A stretch of 64,000 nucleotides of DNA from Davidsoniella eucalypti (lineage: Eukaryota > Ascomycota > Sordariomycetes > Microascales > Ceratocystidaceae): positions 186,001 to 250,000 of the forward strand of contig RMBW01000026.1 of the NCBI GenBank assembly GCA_004009845.1, given 5' to 3'. This document shows positions 24,001-39,800 of this stretch, piece by piece. Every line of letters begins with the position of its first letter. Position 1 is the first letter of the stretch. The notes below the pieces were generated by a model that was not told where the DNA came from, ran no database searches, and saw only the letters and a program-made list of their open reading frames with translations. A program made the translations under genes and the position numbers.

Positions 24001-27000
24001 GATAGACTTCTCGGCTCTTTGTTTCCTTTGCTTGTTACCTCTTCGTCACGCCCAAGAGTCAGACAACTACATGTGATCTGGTAAGAAAATGTTGCTGATA
24101 TTCTCCCTGTTCCTATTTCCAGCATATCCAACTCACATGTACAAGCTGACGCTCGCCATGCTAGGTCTTGCTACTGGCTACAGAACGAGGCAGGGCAAGG
24201 CATCTCAGAAAGTCAGACCAACTAATATTCTCCCTTGAGTCAGAAAATGCTACTTATAGACATATCAAAAACGATCTCGGATCCATCAAAATATCATTGA
24301 GAAGCTTGTAGTTTGGCAACGAAGGCTTTTCATTGTCATCACCTATGTAATTATATCCGACTAACATAGTTCACCAACTTCGCACTTGGGGTTACAAACC
24401 CTAAGTTGGTACCCTTCCCCTTCGAACACTACATAGTGACATTTGCAAGGTCATCTCAACAACCGACCAAATTAAGTGTCTAGGCGATAATAAGCTTGCT
24501 TACCATTTTCTCTAGTTGGCTGTAAGAAATATCTTATTTCTATAACGATGCAAAAAAAAAAAGCTGAGCCTTGCCATAAACTTTCCGAAGGTCGGGAGAG
24601 AAAATCCTTGCTTTCTTGGCACGGCATGACTTTTCTAAAGGTTTGCTGTTGATGATGTTCGGTTGTAACGGGATCTTTTGTTTTTCTGTTGCTTGCCAAC
24701 TTGAACGACTGCTTGCTGGTTACAAAATTGAGCTTCATTTAAGTCAGCATTGCCATACACTTCATGATAAGATGACTACGGCGGCTTTCTCTGTTACAGT
24801 ATGGAAGTCCAGAGCTACGAAGCATACATGACACCAAACAGGACATAAGTTTGGCGTGTTTTGACAATAATGTCGTTGAGCAGCATCATGTGCCTAAGCT
24901 GCCAAATTCTCAGCTTTCCCATGTAGCTTATGCTGAGTACAGAAACTGCCTTTCATACCTCGAGTATGGAACCGTGTGGACTTCTGAATGGAATGGATAT
25001 GGAGATATGAGCCTAGTCTTACGGCTGCTACCGTAGATTGTACGGGAAGGAACAGGCGAAATAACACCCGTAACCATTAGACAGTGCTACTATAAAAAGA
25101 AGAAGAAGAGAATAATGATGATGACTATGGCGTTGATTCTCGAGTGGGAGGATATGAATTCACACTTTTTACGAGACTCTGACAATACGAGATAGGCAAA
25201 AGTGCCTATAACGGATATGAGAAAACGACAAACTATAGTACGTAGACAAGAGCATGCTAAGCCAGATATTCCTGTCTGAATCGGTGCTTATATTGATGGT
25301 GTTTATTTTAGCAACATAAAAATCCTGCACTTGTATCACAATACAGGATATGCCACCACAAGTGAAGCAACTTTGGCGTCAAGAGTGTAGCCACGAGACT
25401 CTTTTATTGGCCATGGCAGCCCTGTATGTGAAGAATTCTTTCGTTTCATTTTTGGGCTGCAAGATAGTGTTGAAATATTATAGAGATACTTTGATCAGCT
25501 AGGCATGATCCGCCGAGCTGCTAGAAGCAGAAATTTAGTTGGTCGATCTCGTAAGCTAGTACTGCCAGGTCATTGTGTGGCTTGTATAGAATGTGACTGT
25601 GATTAATTAGTCTTTGCGTTTTTTTCTGAATTTACTTTACCGGTTCTGTCGGTTCTTTTTCCATTCGTTAGCCCCTGGGTTTATTTTCTTTGCTCTTTAT
25701 ACGGCGTTGATATAACAGAGTATTATAACTCTGATTTGTGAGTACAATATACCGACTTACTATATGAGTTCGTGCCTCAAGTGACATATTTTTTGATTGT
25801 TTATATACGAGCAAATAACACATGTATCAGCATGCCCAGCCACCACTCATCTAGTGCCAATCGTTGCCCTCGCCGAAGAGGAAGAAACATGGAAAAAGAA
25901 AACATCAGAATATCCCATTGTGGCCGTAGAAACAGAAACTAAAATGTAATAGTTGCCCCCCATGGCCGTGACCAGCCGCAGTATTGCCCTGCTTCTTATA
26001 TGTAACTTATATCATCTATCGTATGGCAGCGAAAGGTCCAGAATCGGGTCTAAAGCACTGTCGAGAAGCGAAGACTGGCTCGCTAGTAGGACGGAGTCCC
26101 ACGAAAAGAAAGAATCGTTTGTCATGGCTCTGCTGGGATTACCGAGTCTAGCTGTCATGATAGTTCCAAGGGCTAACAGCCTAGCCTTGTTATGATATCA
26201 CCTCTGATCAAGCGTACACACGGAATCCGACATGTATCTGCATTCGAGTATATATATTTATATATGTAGTTCTAGTATTTGCCACTACACTCGTCTTCAG
26301 CCAATCGGAGAGAGCCTCCTAGAAGATTCCATACCAGGCTTCTGCTCATATTTACACCGTGGCCGCATCCTAGCTGTGATATCGTTTACATCGGGTTGAC
26401 CTATCCATTATAGTGAAGGAATTCTTACATCGTGCAGGTTCACTCAATAAAGTCGCCGTCTAGACGATATAAAAAGTTAGGCTCCTATATAAGCCATCTA
26501 TCTGCCCATCATAGCTAGTCTGATCTGCATTGCAGTTTCTGGGAGCAACTGTAGCACTGCTTCTGCATTTGGTTTCTTTCCACGTCTTTCGCTGTTGCTA
26601 CCCTGTGGTATACTTTGAAAATGGTAAATGAATGAGATACTTTATCACTCTCGGCGGTCCACCTCTCGGGAACAAAAAAACAACGCAAAAAGATCATCAA
26701 TACCGAACTATGCCCAAAAAAGAAGGGCAGGTGAAACAGTATAAGACGTATTTTAGTGGGAGGCAATGTCTTCTCTGTGTGATACATGCTGGAATACTCG
26801 GAACCATATCACATCATAACCATCATGTTTATATAGAACTCCCTTGGCAACACTAAATACATTAGGCTGTCCCTCTGTTCCCAACTTTGGTGTCAAGGAA
26901 TTCTACCTTGGCCCCTCTGTTGTGATCTTCACGCCTTGCTCTGTTTGCCGTAGGGACAAAAGGAACGCATTGTGTGGTAGCGAGGAACGCACGCTGACAT

Positions 27001-28220
27001 GAAAACCACGGCATGTATTGTACATGCACTTTACATAACACCGACTGTCCTAATGCTACTACGACAAAAGAACTCATTGTATGTATGTTTCCATGCCACT
27101 TATTCGTGCCAGTGCTGGCTGGCCGCGGCTATTGCTTCTATTAATACCATCTTGCACGGCATTTTCAGCTAGCTGCCTCTGATTCTCTATGGCCATGTTC
27201 TTCTACTTAACGACCCTGATATACGATCTACCTGACGAAGCCATATAAACCTGTTTGGAGGGGGGGGGCTACAGCGGTTCGTTTCGTCTGCTCAAGCAAA
27301 CAGACCACAAACCATTCCTTGGGCCTACAGACCGGGGAGGATTGACTCTGTTATTTTCATTTTGGTTAGGTAAAGAAAAGTAGTATCGAGCGTGATATTT
27401 CGTTATCTTGTAGGCTCTGTAAGGACTAGTAGCCGATCTGACACACATATTTGTACATGCAGCCACTTCTTTTGTATAAGTGAGTTCTTTTCCATTGGCC
27501 GCGGTATATTGACGTAGTAGCAAAGCTAGTAAGGTGAGTGGACGGATACACAAATGGCCTACCACCAATGATATACGACTGGCCACATTACTAAGCTCTG
27601 AAGGATAAGTCTAAGATAGCCTCGTTATTTGTGTGGCACCCTCAATCTAAGCTCTATGAAGGAGGTCTGGGTTGGATACACAAGAACCGCAGGGGCTATA
27701 TTTTGTAGTGCAAAAGAGTTTATTTGGCTCATCCTACAATGTATTTGTACCAATGAATACCTGAGATCATCGTCACGGACTATCAAGGGCATAGAGTCTC
27801 TACTCTGATGGAAATGACAACCCCCGTAGAACTATCCCGTTTCTTTTTTTCTTTCTTTTTTTTGTGTGAAATGAGCTATCAACAGTAGCAACAGTGTTTT
27901 GTCGTTGTTCTTTATATTTCCTCTTGTTGTTAGTCGTTCTTGGATAGGTTCTACTATTTTTATCAACCACACTCTTTATCCCATGATTATGGCTGGTTCT
28001 TGATGCCCCAGGCCACCTTGGCGCCTGAAGTAGAGATGGCTGCAGGCCCCTTGCGCTAGATTTAGTGGTGCCTTTCATTTCCTAGCATAGGCCGAATGGC
28101 TGTGTCTGGCAGGAGACACCGTCTAGAGTCAACCGGGCAATTACAATGACGCCTCTAGGGCTAGAAGGGAGGGTTTCGAGTCTGCTGGAATCAAATTTAG
28201 CGGTACTCGTATCGTATGTG

Positions 28221-28259
28221 AAAAGAAAAGAAAAGAAAAGAAAAGAAAAATTGACGTCA
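28221..28259. repeat. (AAAAG)n microsatellite abutting a TGACGTCA palindrome
   Basis: About six AAAAG units (28221-28250) are followed two bases later by TGACGTCA (28252-28259), the full CRE/ATF-type palindrome bound by bZIP proteins. Neither element is close to a gene I can support. Confidence 0.85.
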
Positions 28260-31200
28260 CATCTCTAGGCTAGTATAAAGGGTCACCAAAAGGGACATCT
28301 GGGAGTGTCAATACCTGTATCGGTATGATATAAAGGCATAACTATACGTATATAGACGCTACATTTAGATCGTGTCATAATTCGGTTTCATTCGCTTTAG
28401 TAGCAGTATGTGGCTGGACATAGTGCCTTTACTGATTATTGAGACCAAATACGTCTGATACGTTAGATAACGAGCATTCCACATCAGAACCATGCTGCAG
28501 CAGTCTATACAGTACACACATATATTTCTGATGCACATTACGACCAATAGCACGTATTTGTTTTGACTGCCTAGCTAAAATGCCATATAGGGCAGTATAT
28601 CCTCTTCTGGGGCCATCTGAGTCTCCGTTAACACCGGGAGTTTAGTAGCTAGATAGTGCTAATAATACCACAGTTTCAGTAGTAGCAGAACAAACAACAC
28701 TGGCCCATGGCCAGACCATCTCACATGCATCTTACCACCGTATGATCGTTACTGCACCTCGTAAATGAGGCCACCATCTCGACATGTATCAGATCCGGAT
28801 GTACGTCGTATGGGACTCTGCTCACCGGCTTCTGACCCTAAGTGCCGACACGGGTTTGGGCAAACAGCGGGCTCTGCTATTCTGTTCCTATCCTGCTCTT
28901 ATCGTCGTATTTTGCATCGCAGTTCCTTTCCCTTATCGTGGTGACTATTTCACATGATCTACAGTAGGCTTGGATTTTCGCTTCTTCTGCATTCAACTTG
29001 CTATTGCGACTACAAATCTGCTATATCTGTATATCATCGGATCAGCTGTTATACAGCTATGCCTATATGTATACCCATGGTACGTGCTACGGCATTGGAT
29101 GGGGCAGCAAATAAAATGAATTGAAACTTTGCCATGCGCTAGGTAAGGTATCCCGCACCGTAGCCGCGCTACTGATTCCGGCTGGTTTTGTATACAGAGA
29201 GACCTGTGGCCAGACACAAAGCTCCTACGCTCAGTTATACTCTTATGGGCATAACACCATGTTCTGTAACCGGCTACGACGCTGTGACTGTCTCGGTACT
29301 TCCATGGTATCAAGTCTAACCACACCTGCTGTCTTTTGGGCTAGACTATCGGTTTATCTCGAGCTGAAATCGAAAAAAAAAGGAAAGAAAACAAAAAGAG
29401 GTCTAAACGGCCGTGGCCAGGATTGGGCTTCCACATGAAAGAAAGACTATAATCTGTACTTTGTGCGTACTATAGTACACAATGCATCTATTTTTAGGCT
29501 GCTCAACTCGGCTTAGACTCACTTTTGATCACAAACTCAAAGACCTGTCTATGTATTCACAACTACCCATTGGCGGTGAGTTTATATATCCCACTGCCAA
29601 CTGTGCGATGGTCCTTTTACGAATTGACCCATCATCAATCATAGCGCTTGACCCTGAGAGCTTACATGGAAAATAGGAGACCCTAAACCCTGAAATGCCA
29701 TGAAATTGGCTGTCAGCGCCAATGTTCTATCACAACTAAGCTCACAGCTAAACCCGTAACCCAGCCTAAAAGATCACCCATCACAAGCCACAAAGTTAGT
29801 TTCGCTGGCTGTGTGGCACCCTGCTAACTTGATATTCATTTTGATTGTCATTACTTTATTCGCCTAGAGGGAAAAAATAATCGCGGAATTAAGAGAATCA
29901 GAGCATGGAACATGCCAAGATCAACAAACAAATACATCAAGGCGCCTGCTGTAACGTTAGTATTACGGGCGATATCGAACGTGTCATGATATTTGCCTGT
30001 TAAAGCTCTGTTTTTCTGGCCTGGTCTGCTACATACTGTTGATATCTGAGGCTTGATAGGCTTTGTTTACAGGTCATTACGCTTGGGGAACCTCCTCATA
30101 TATTCTGCATAACTATGTGATGTGATACAAAGAGCGGCTCTGTACTGCTTCCTTTTTCATATCATCTCTGTACATGGTAACTCTCAACTTACTGATACAA
30201 AAAGTTGCCGTCTTCTACTATATTCGGTTGCAAAAAGTCAACAACGTAAACCCCTCTCCTAGACGAACCAAGGAAAAGGAATTGTCGAACGAAAGAAATA
30301 AGCTTCCGGGAAACCCGGCTGTCTATTACAGCATTTCAATATTCACATTGGTGGGCTGGTGACCCAAATACAAGAGAGTTCTGAATATTTGTGTTGGCCA
30401 TGTATGTAGGCATGTAGGCTCAACCTTCATATATGTTTGCCTGTCACTTTCATGTCTCATATCTCGTATATCATATTCTATAGCAAGTTGTGTTGATGAG
30501 GTCAATTTGCTATTGCCTATGTGATATATACAGTGATTCCTATATTAAGCCTCTATGTTGCATGGCATTCTTGTTTCTTCTTTGTTTTGTTGTTTTTGTT
30601 ATGATGAGATCGGCGAGTTTCTATGTCAATTATCCATTCTGTCATCATGAACTTTTTACTCGGGGATTCTCTGTTGCCAACTGGCAAGCTAAGGCTAAAC
30701 AAAGATGACACCATGAACTCCTAGCCTTCTTATCTACGGAATTTTCCCACTGTAATCACAAACCTTGGTTTCCCTTTTCAGATCACATATTAGTATATTA
30801 GAGCAAGTAGCAAGATCGTATAGAAGAGAAGAGAAGACTAGGATTTCGACGCCATTACTGATTGTATACAGCCTCATGGCCGTCTTTTAGGCATATAAAA
30901 CATATGTAGTAACGACTTGGCTTTTGAGACCTACGCCATTGGTAAACTACGGGAATTTCCATACACTTGCTCAGTTCTACTTGTATAGATATGGCGGTCT
31001 ATATGCAAGGGACTTTCACTTGGTGCCGATATATGCATAACTATTCAACATAAAACCCCATTAGTAAGTACTAGCAATATCATCACCCATTTGTTATTTT
31101 ATATTTGTAAGTAATAGTCAGCATCAGTCTCAGATACGTGTAATCCATGTATAACTAAAAACTTCACCAACTAAGATGAAATGGTCAAAGTCTAACATTT

Positions 31201-33811
31201 CATATACTTCTTTAAAATTTAAAGAACTACATATAAAACTACCGAAACAGCAGTATCTATTAGAACACCCTTATACAGACTAGATTACAGCATTTTATCA
31301 CCCTCACCTTGCTGGACTTTATGAAAGTTAGACTTCCTAATAACTTGATTACACCATTCTACGAAGGCGTCATTTATCATGCGTATGTGATTATAAGACA
31401 TCATGGTTTACTCTTGGTTCCACCTGGAATCATAGCGTAATATACATATAATAAGGCATATATAGCCTTGTATAAAGCCATAGGTCTTTGTAGAAGTTCG
31501 TTTATAATGTCTTCCAACTATATGTTAAGGATTTATATAAACCTAGCTTACTCTATACCTATCTACCATACACATGACCCGTTATTTAGTAGGTATAATA
31601 GATATCAACCGATTGGTTTGGAATAAGACAAGCAGACTCATCTATTTTCCGTGGGAGTACAGAGTCTGCATTTCCATTATCTTCCTTCAGATGTGAAGAG
31701 TTATCTTGCTCAGATCTACTTGTAGATATAAGGCACATGTTGTGCTATGCTTTTGATACTGCTAAGTTCTATCCCATTCTTTCATAATGAAGGGGTTTTA
31801 ATATATACGGTAGTTGATGTCAATCAATTTCAGGAATTAAGACCAAGCGTGGTTATATGTTATAATCAAGTAAAGTTATCATACAGTGATTGTCAGTACT
31901 TCCATGAACTCCGTTGTTGATGCCTAGTCGTGATCACAATAAGCATCCTCATCTTCCTTTTGACATGTTGTTCGTTTTTTCTTCGGTTGGCTATATATGT
32001 CCTTTCAGCTAATCCTATGCCATATTAGCTACCTAACATGTTTAGCCACGATCGACTAAATGGCTCTAAACAACGAAATGCATGGGGACGCAGTAATAGA
32101 AGAACACGGCAGAGGTGAAAATAATACGCAGATTTATACGCAACAGCGTATCGTGTATCGATCCATCATTAACTCCATGGAAGCTTTAGCGAGATTTATG
32201 AGTTCCTTTAGAGGCCTTTTTTCTCTCGTTTTTTGCGAGATTTATTATATGGTATCTAACTCTTGTTCACACTTGTTTTTCTTTGTAATTCTCGGTTGTT
32301 TATCTTGGCAATTTTCATAGAACGACATGTCCAAGGAGGTCGGGATAGCACTTATCCCTTACTAACATCTATGACCTATTGACAACCATCAAATGAGTGA
32401 TATGCAGTTATAGATGCCTGTATTGCCACACTGTGATATTTACAACATGCATCTTGCCAATAAATATGTATATGGTCTTTGTGTGTGGCTGGTACTATGA
32501 CGTTTTGTGTTTCTTGATCTGTAGTCTTCTTCCTTTGTTTTGTTTCTTTCATCAAACCAGTCTATCATAGATCAACTGTTTTGCTATAGCGTATGACGTC
32601 AAGTATAATAACTTGTTTAGTCTATCTTGCCTTGATTCTTGTTGATGGTTAAACCTGGCATAGTGAAGATTTCCACCACAAACTTTCACAATAGCTGATC
32701 TCTCATATCTTCACTAACTACTCTGTAGATCATATTCGCCAAAGCATATAGGCGCATTGTCATGTCAAAGTGCCCAACTTTGCGGTATGTGATTCTTTGA
32801 ATTCAAGATACACCAGATTCGACGGCGAACAGGTCCGTATGTATACGGTATATGTGTACATTCCATATTTCTAGTACTAGTTTTAGATGACAACTTCTTT
32901 AGGTTTTGTGGCTTATTTGTTTTCGCTTTTCAGGATACTAGTCGGCGTTTTCTCTATTTCCCTAACCCCGGCCGTGGTGCTGTTGGTTAACCCTAACGTG
33001 GTGTGCTAATTATTGTAGCCTAATTGGTGAGGGCTAAACACGAAGAGAAATAGTCTAGTAATACAAAGTATGATAGTGCTATGCTGGCTAGAGCAACTTT
33101 GCCCTTTTTCTGTGCCGTACCCTCAAGCGCGAGGAAAAAAGAGGAGTAGGAGGTGAATTTCTCTGCGAAGGATAACACCTTTCTTGATAAGCCTAATGGC
33201 GAGAGAAGAGTAACCCTCCTAATCAACCTATAATATAGGCGTTACTCCAAGCTACGTTACTAACCGTTTCTGTATATAAGAAACGGCCTGGACAGGCTTG
33301 ATTAGTTATGCCATTTCTACTCACCATCGTCAACGGAATTTCTCGTATTGCCTTGGAGTGAAAACGATATAAGAGTCGACACCTGACGAGCCTAAGATGA
33401 TTGTTGTCAGACGAAAACTGTGAGGTGTGCCGGAACTGCCTACCGCAATCTATTGAGCGGGTGGGAGCTGATAGTAGATAAGGTACTGGGCGAGCCGGGA
33501 TAAAATTTCCTGTTTAGATTCGTCCTTTGGCTTCTGAATTGGGCCTTTCGTCATGCATGGTGTTGCATACTAGACATCAGCTAATTCCTTTGTTATACTG
33601 TACATATGCACGTCTCATGTTATTCACGACCAAGATACACTATCCAAGAAGAGATCTTAGTTGATGCTCATGTTTGGCTTTTCGTGACTTCTATCGAGTG
33701 TAGCGATTTGCACGATTCCCAATTGCCGCTATCAGAACAGAAGATAAAATCCGTTTTATGCCTTACCTGCCTCTCCATGTTCTGACTTGCACAATGACAA
33801 AAGGCCCTCAT

Positions 33812-33861
33812 GATATAATACGATTAGTGGAATAAGGATATAATACGATTAGTGGAATAAG
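33812..33861. repeat. Perfect tandem duplication of a 25-bp unit
   Basis: Two identical head-to-tail copies, 33812-33836 and 33837-33861, starting GATATAATACGATTAG. No divergence between the copies, so the duplication is probably recent. No gene is adjacent. Confidence 0.9.
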
Positions 33862-36800
33862 CCAAGATAGCTGCGTGTAAGCCCTTGTCTGACAGTGGGA
33901 GACAAAAACTACACCTTGCCATATGCTACATAATACAAATGCGTAGTACCTCGATGGTATCTAGAACGAGAGACGAGAAAGGCAAATGGATAGAGAAAGA
34001 GGGGCACAGGCGAATGCCCCTCGATTGATTGTTGCAAAGTGCTCAATGGGCTTCGCTGTAGTCAAGATAGGAATCGCTGTATGTCAGTAGACATGCGTTA
34101 CTTCTATTGCACGGTGCTATAAGTCATTATATCACATGCTTTTTGAAGCTGTCCTGCCAGCCGTCGTATCCCAACCTCAGATTTTCGTATATGGTAGACT
34201 CGTTGATTCGCTTCTTTACGTTGTCATCATTAACTATGTCTGATTTATGTTCATCCACAAAACCCCTCTTGACTCGTCTGCAGGTTTTGGCCTTGCTGTA
34301 TTACGAGATGACCTTCTCAACATCTTGTTAGCCCTGCTTCTACTTGTCCTGTTCACCACCGATTCGTACAGTATTACGCCCTGTACAGACAGGCTTAGTT
34401 GGGCATTAACCGTTATCGAGCTAGCTCGCCTACAGTCTTTTGGCACAAGGGGATGTTGTATGCATTACAGCTACTGTAAACCCGCAGAAAATCACCAATA
34501 ACGATGCTTTTCAGAACACCATCGCTTGGTGGCTATTTTCAATTGGGCTTGCTGTATGCTTATTTTGGCCTTGGAACCCCAAGGCTCTGGTGCTTATTCT
34601 TATAAGTTGCCGATGCAGTCAAATTCTCTTCCTTCGATGGTCATTGGCCTGACTTGTTTGTGTCTTCGGCGATGCTAAACTCACTCACCTATTTAGTACG
34701 CTGTACATATATGTATGTATGTACTTTTAGTTGGATCATCCCGAACCGAGCCTACCAAATATATAATCACTGACCAACAGCCTGTGCTTCTATACCCCCG
34801 CGCAACCGAATATCAGAGAATTCCAAGATATCAATTTCTGGCGCTAGAAGCAAGCGAACGCAACGCTTCCGTTGACTACGGTAAGCTTGAGAACCCACGT
34901 ACATATGTATTCTGGCATTACAAATACTTGACTGCCGCAGAATGAGCAACGGAATGGAAACTGCTGCGCAAATGCAACTCTCGGCTCTAATATTCCACGT
35001 TAGATATCCCGCCTCCCACGCTGTATTGGAGGCTACCTGATATGCGGCTAGTGGGCCGGTGTGTAAGTATACTGGAAAACCCTAAATCCGCCCATGGCCT
35101 TACTGCTACTTTGCTGACCAGAAAGTACCTTGATATGCTACGCTGCGGCGGAAGAGAAAGTAGCATGCTTTTTCGAAAGACATGGACAAGACTAAATTAT
35201 CCGTGCGTAAGAGGGGTGGTCAGATACAGCCACAAACCAGCCATTATTTTGCTTATCTTGGTGGCCTATGCTATAGACGATCTTGCTCTATAAGAGCAAT
35301 CAAGAATATAGATATAGGCTGGTTTGATTTTGTGCTACCCTCATAAGGTACTACAACCACGAACTGAGCGCTTTACAGGCCCTAATACGGCGTGGATTTT
35401 GTCGTCTGAGCTAGAAAAGCCGCGCTGTTTTTCCAGCTGTAGGTCCATCAGCGCCGAGATGGTGGTTCCAGCGTGATCTTCACGAACAATTATATGGAAT
35501 TCTGTGGCTTGTTACAAGAAAGGCCAGGATGGGGTAGGCGAAAAAAGTGCTTTGACGTTTGTGCAACGCGGAGATATGTAGAATTCAACGAGAAGAGTCC
35601 ACGGCGGCTTTATCATGGCTATGGGGATATATTACTGCTGCATAATCTACGATAGACCGACATATCTCAGAGATACAAAATATCTTTGGCGGCCATCTCG
35701 GGCTTGGCTTGATCGTACTAACTAAAGATGCACATCAGGACTCCTAGAATGACTGTCAGCCCAGCTGCACTATCGAAGTCAGCTGGCAACAGATAGATGG
35801 AATGGCCATTCAATGCACAGATATGCGCCAATATCGGCGTTTGGTTGGCAATCAGCTAGCAGCTTGCATATCTGCTTCGGTCATGTGAGAGAGATGCTGT
35901 GCCGACAAAGAGCTTAGCCGATTGCGAAATTCATGATCTAGCAAAGCAATGAACTGTCCGAGTCCGCTGCTCACTCAGATACTGACGGCGTTATCAGTCT
36001 CTTAGTCAGTTCATGATGCACGATTCCACTAGCCTGTTTACAGATATGCTGGAAAAGTGTTGCTTTGGTGCTAGGCTTGAAAGTACTGATAGCATAGTCG
36101 CCATTATGTCTAGATTCGGCCCATGATGGTTTGTCAAATCGGCGATTGGTTTCCGAGTAACACTACAGCAAATTCTCCCATCACATCTCTGCTTGGACGC
36201 TGCAGCAACTCGAGGCTTAGTGTATCTATGCTATTATCTCGAGCCTACTCTAAGCATAGTACTTTAAGTATGCATACAGGGCGGCCTGGTCAGCTGGGCC
36301 CTATTAGTTCGTGGCAAAGGAGTTGTTTATATCTGTACAGCTAGACGCTCGAACAAAGGAACTAGCTGCCTCTTCTTTTCTTTACTTTTGTCTGGACATG
36401 CTTGACAGGCCGTGCACTGCATATTCTGTACGCCGTTAACGAACGGTCCTGAATCCCGAGCGAGCTTTGAAACAAGTAGATAAAAACGACGAGGACAACT
36501 GAAGAGAAGAGGGTGAGCTTGTTTACTTGCTGTAGACAGAACAGCCCAAAGGACAAGGAATATACTGGCTGTTCTAAAGCCACCTACATATACCTACATG
36601 AATATGCATATACCTTCGGGCGATAAAGACATACATAAACGAGCTGCATATGGTAGGGATCTGCCGCAACCAGCCTTTTACGAGAAGTACTGCGCATATT
36701 GGAGCTTAGAGGTTGTATCCTGGAGCCTATAGATTACATCCTCTAAAGCATTTCCCCGCCTGAACCTAAAATCCGGCTCTGGTACAGCAGCAGCATTTTG

Positions 36801-39800
36801 CAATGCGCTGTACGTGCCTGTATACTAGTGACAAAAACGTCATCAAATAGGAGCAAGCCAACTGATCTCAGCCAAGAAGATCTGCTATGGATGGGTTCGG
36901 CGTCCTGTTGTACCAGCTAGCTCTTGAGCAAGGCGCCTGTGGCTTCAAGACATTATATGCTAATTGGCTATACAGCATCACCAATAAGACAACTGTCCAA
37001 CACTATCATATTGCCACTTACTGGCTCGCTGCAGCGTGTAGGAATACGATACAGTCTGCAATGCACACTATGTTTCCCCAGGCCCCAGCTATCATATTCC
37101 GCTGATATTATCTCCGGCCTCCATATGCATGTCTGTATGTACAGTGATGTAGGCTCCGTCTACCATCACCTTTTTTTTTTGCAACCAAGTATACAGTGTC
37201 AGCGTTGATAATGACAAGTGAAGAAGTAGGGCGAACAGGCTCGTGCTGCATGGATATGCCACAGACAACGTAGCATGGTATGCGCGGGGAAGGTCGTGTT
37301 CTGGCCTAGAAAGACAATCCTAGGCCCGGCATCAAGGGCAGCTGAATAGCATAAACAAAGCACATGTGTTATACAGTTCATTTTGATGGGCCCATAGGAG
37401 ATTCGACTTCTGCTAGAAGGGGTGGATAGCTGGCAGCCCGATAGTGTGGCCTATATCTTGATATGTGCAAACATGGTCAGCCCAAGAAACACGGCTTCCT
37501 GCATGGCCTTGTCTCTCATGATGGACTTCAAGCTTTGATAAACCTGCTACCAACTCTGAGCTGAACTCCCGTTTGGGAATTCTGGTCATCCGCATTGCTT
37601 ACTGATGCTTTGTTCTCCTTTCCCTCCTTCTCTTCTTCTCTTTTTCCTCTCTTTTATCCATCTTGTATGCAATGGGATTCACCACCGAGACATTTGTTGG
37701 ATTACAACAGACCAGCAAGACTAAAACTGTCTGAGTTGGCCTTTTGGGCTTCGACCAGTGATATCCCGCTTACCCCCCTAAATCGATGATAGATATCAGC
37801 ATCAGAGTCATAGAAGATACTCAAGAGCAAGAACGAGTGTATAGTAACGCTGGTAATTTGTTCTATAATCCCCGCAGCCATAGGCTGTGTGCAACCATAC
37901 ACTATCGTCATGGCGGGGAGCTACGATACTGATATGAGGCGTGAAGCTTGTGGCTCTGAAGTAGGCAAGAACAAGCTTAAAACAAGTGAGATCAGCGCCT
38001 CTTTGTTGCAGGTGTCCGTATTCTGTGTCTTGGTCTAATCCCGAGTGTGAGTGAACAGCAAAGAAAGTTGTGAGACGAAGGGCTTGTATTTCAGGCCATG
38101 AAGAACAGAGCTACTATAGGACGGCGTCTATATAACCAACCTCTGAAAGGCCAGACCTTCATATTTTATGACGCTTGAAGTATAGCCATGCGTCATCTAT
38201 CATATGTAACTAGACGATCAGCTATATTCACTCATATTTACAAGATATCATACTTTTTGAACTGCTAGTTTATAGTAGCATATTCAACTTGGATAACAAG
38301 AAATCAAAAGTCAAATAACTATCTTTACATGGAAATTTAGCCTCGATGAACCATATCAAAAAACTACATATCAGAGAATCGTCTATCAAAATGGTCCTGT
38401 GCGGCTCTAGTGATGGGCTAGTTACCATACCGATGTAGTGTATGACACAGGTAAATATGGGCAAGAGTTACTGCACATCACCCACTATCTTAGATAGAGC
38501 CGTAGCTCTTTAAACCGGCTGTGCACTTCGGCTCCTCGGGCTTGGGTTCAGTAGGAACAAAAACATGCTATGAACTGCAATTCATGGTGCCGATATATCC
38601 CTATAGCATGTGCCTACATCAAGGGTTGTAGATGAGCAAAAAGACCCCGGGATACGGCTCGGCTGATAGTCTCCCTTACAGAGGCAAGATAGCAACGACG
38701 TATATATCGACTCGTATGTCTATTTTTGTATAATTAGTTTCTTAGTTTCTCGGTCGTGATGCGTGATGATGAGATCAACACAGAGAACTCTCCCTCGATA
38801 TAGGGTTATAAATGACATGAAAAAAAAAAGAATTTGTTCCCGATTAGTACAGGGCAGGTCACTAGCCATCGCTATTTTTGAAATACAATGACACATAGAT
38901 AGAGTTACAGACTTACAACAAAGCCATGTTGATATTACTACGATAGCTACTTCTAGCCGATAGCTGAAGGGCCATATCAAGCCTAGAACAGAGCTGAGTG
39001 CGAGGTCGCTTGTACACACTCGACTTATCTACAGCTACGTGTATATACATATGTAGGTGATACACATGTGCATGTCGTCTAGCCTAGTTTAGGATTCGGC
39101 TATAGCTATACAGATACAAATGTGCTTACTAGCTTTTGCTGTGCTGCTACTGGTCGATGTTGCATTGCTGCCCAAACTATCCTTGGATATCTGTCTCAAT
39201 GTCTCTCTTTACCTTAGCGATACTCAAAAGGGTCCTTCCTTCCTCCTAGGCCAGCAGTGTGTTTGCGTTTGCCGTCTCCGTTGGTTTTCCGTATGGTAAT
39301 TCGCTATTTTTCTCTTGGTATCCTACTTGATATCCATCCGGTGCCGATGTTCTTTTTCTTCTCGTCGAGAGCCTGCCTCAAGTTTCCGCCCGAAGATGAC
39401 GGCCCCGTTATGGCGTATCTAGTATGACATCTTGTATTGAGTCCTGTCAGTCCTTGCTGCTCCTCTCGCCCGTAGTAGATATCTTGCCCCGGGCCTTATC
39501 CCTATATCGTACTGTAGTTACGATGTGTAATGACTCCCCTGGCGCCGGAGCCTCCCTTTTTGATATGCACAATGGAATTGTATATGCCCTTTGGGCCTAC
39601 TTTGTATCTCGTGCTAAAGCGGGCTGCATGTAAGATGGCTGGATGGGTGGCAGCACTTGTAGAGCCATGGTCCCCTCTCACGTTTCCCTTGTGGTCGGCC
39701 CTCTTGCGACACCCACCTACGGAGATGTTGTCATGTACGGGTCAAGGTTCAGCCAGAGAAACTTAGAGCATCTGTACGTACAGACACAGTGTTGAGTGTG

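Noticed and set aside
13958..31643. Shared 16-mer AGACAAGCAGACTCAT near 13963 and 31627
   Set aside because: A single 16-base match between two places is expected about once by chance in 64 kb, and the flanks do not match.
32060..32320. 86-codon ATG frame with hydrophobic C-terminal half
   Set aside because: No homology, no promoter signal and no splice evidence; frames of this kind are expected in 25 kb of non-coding DNA.
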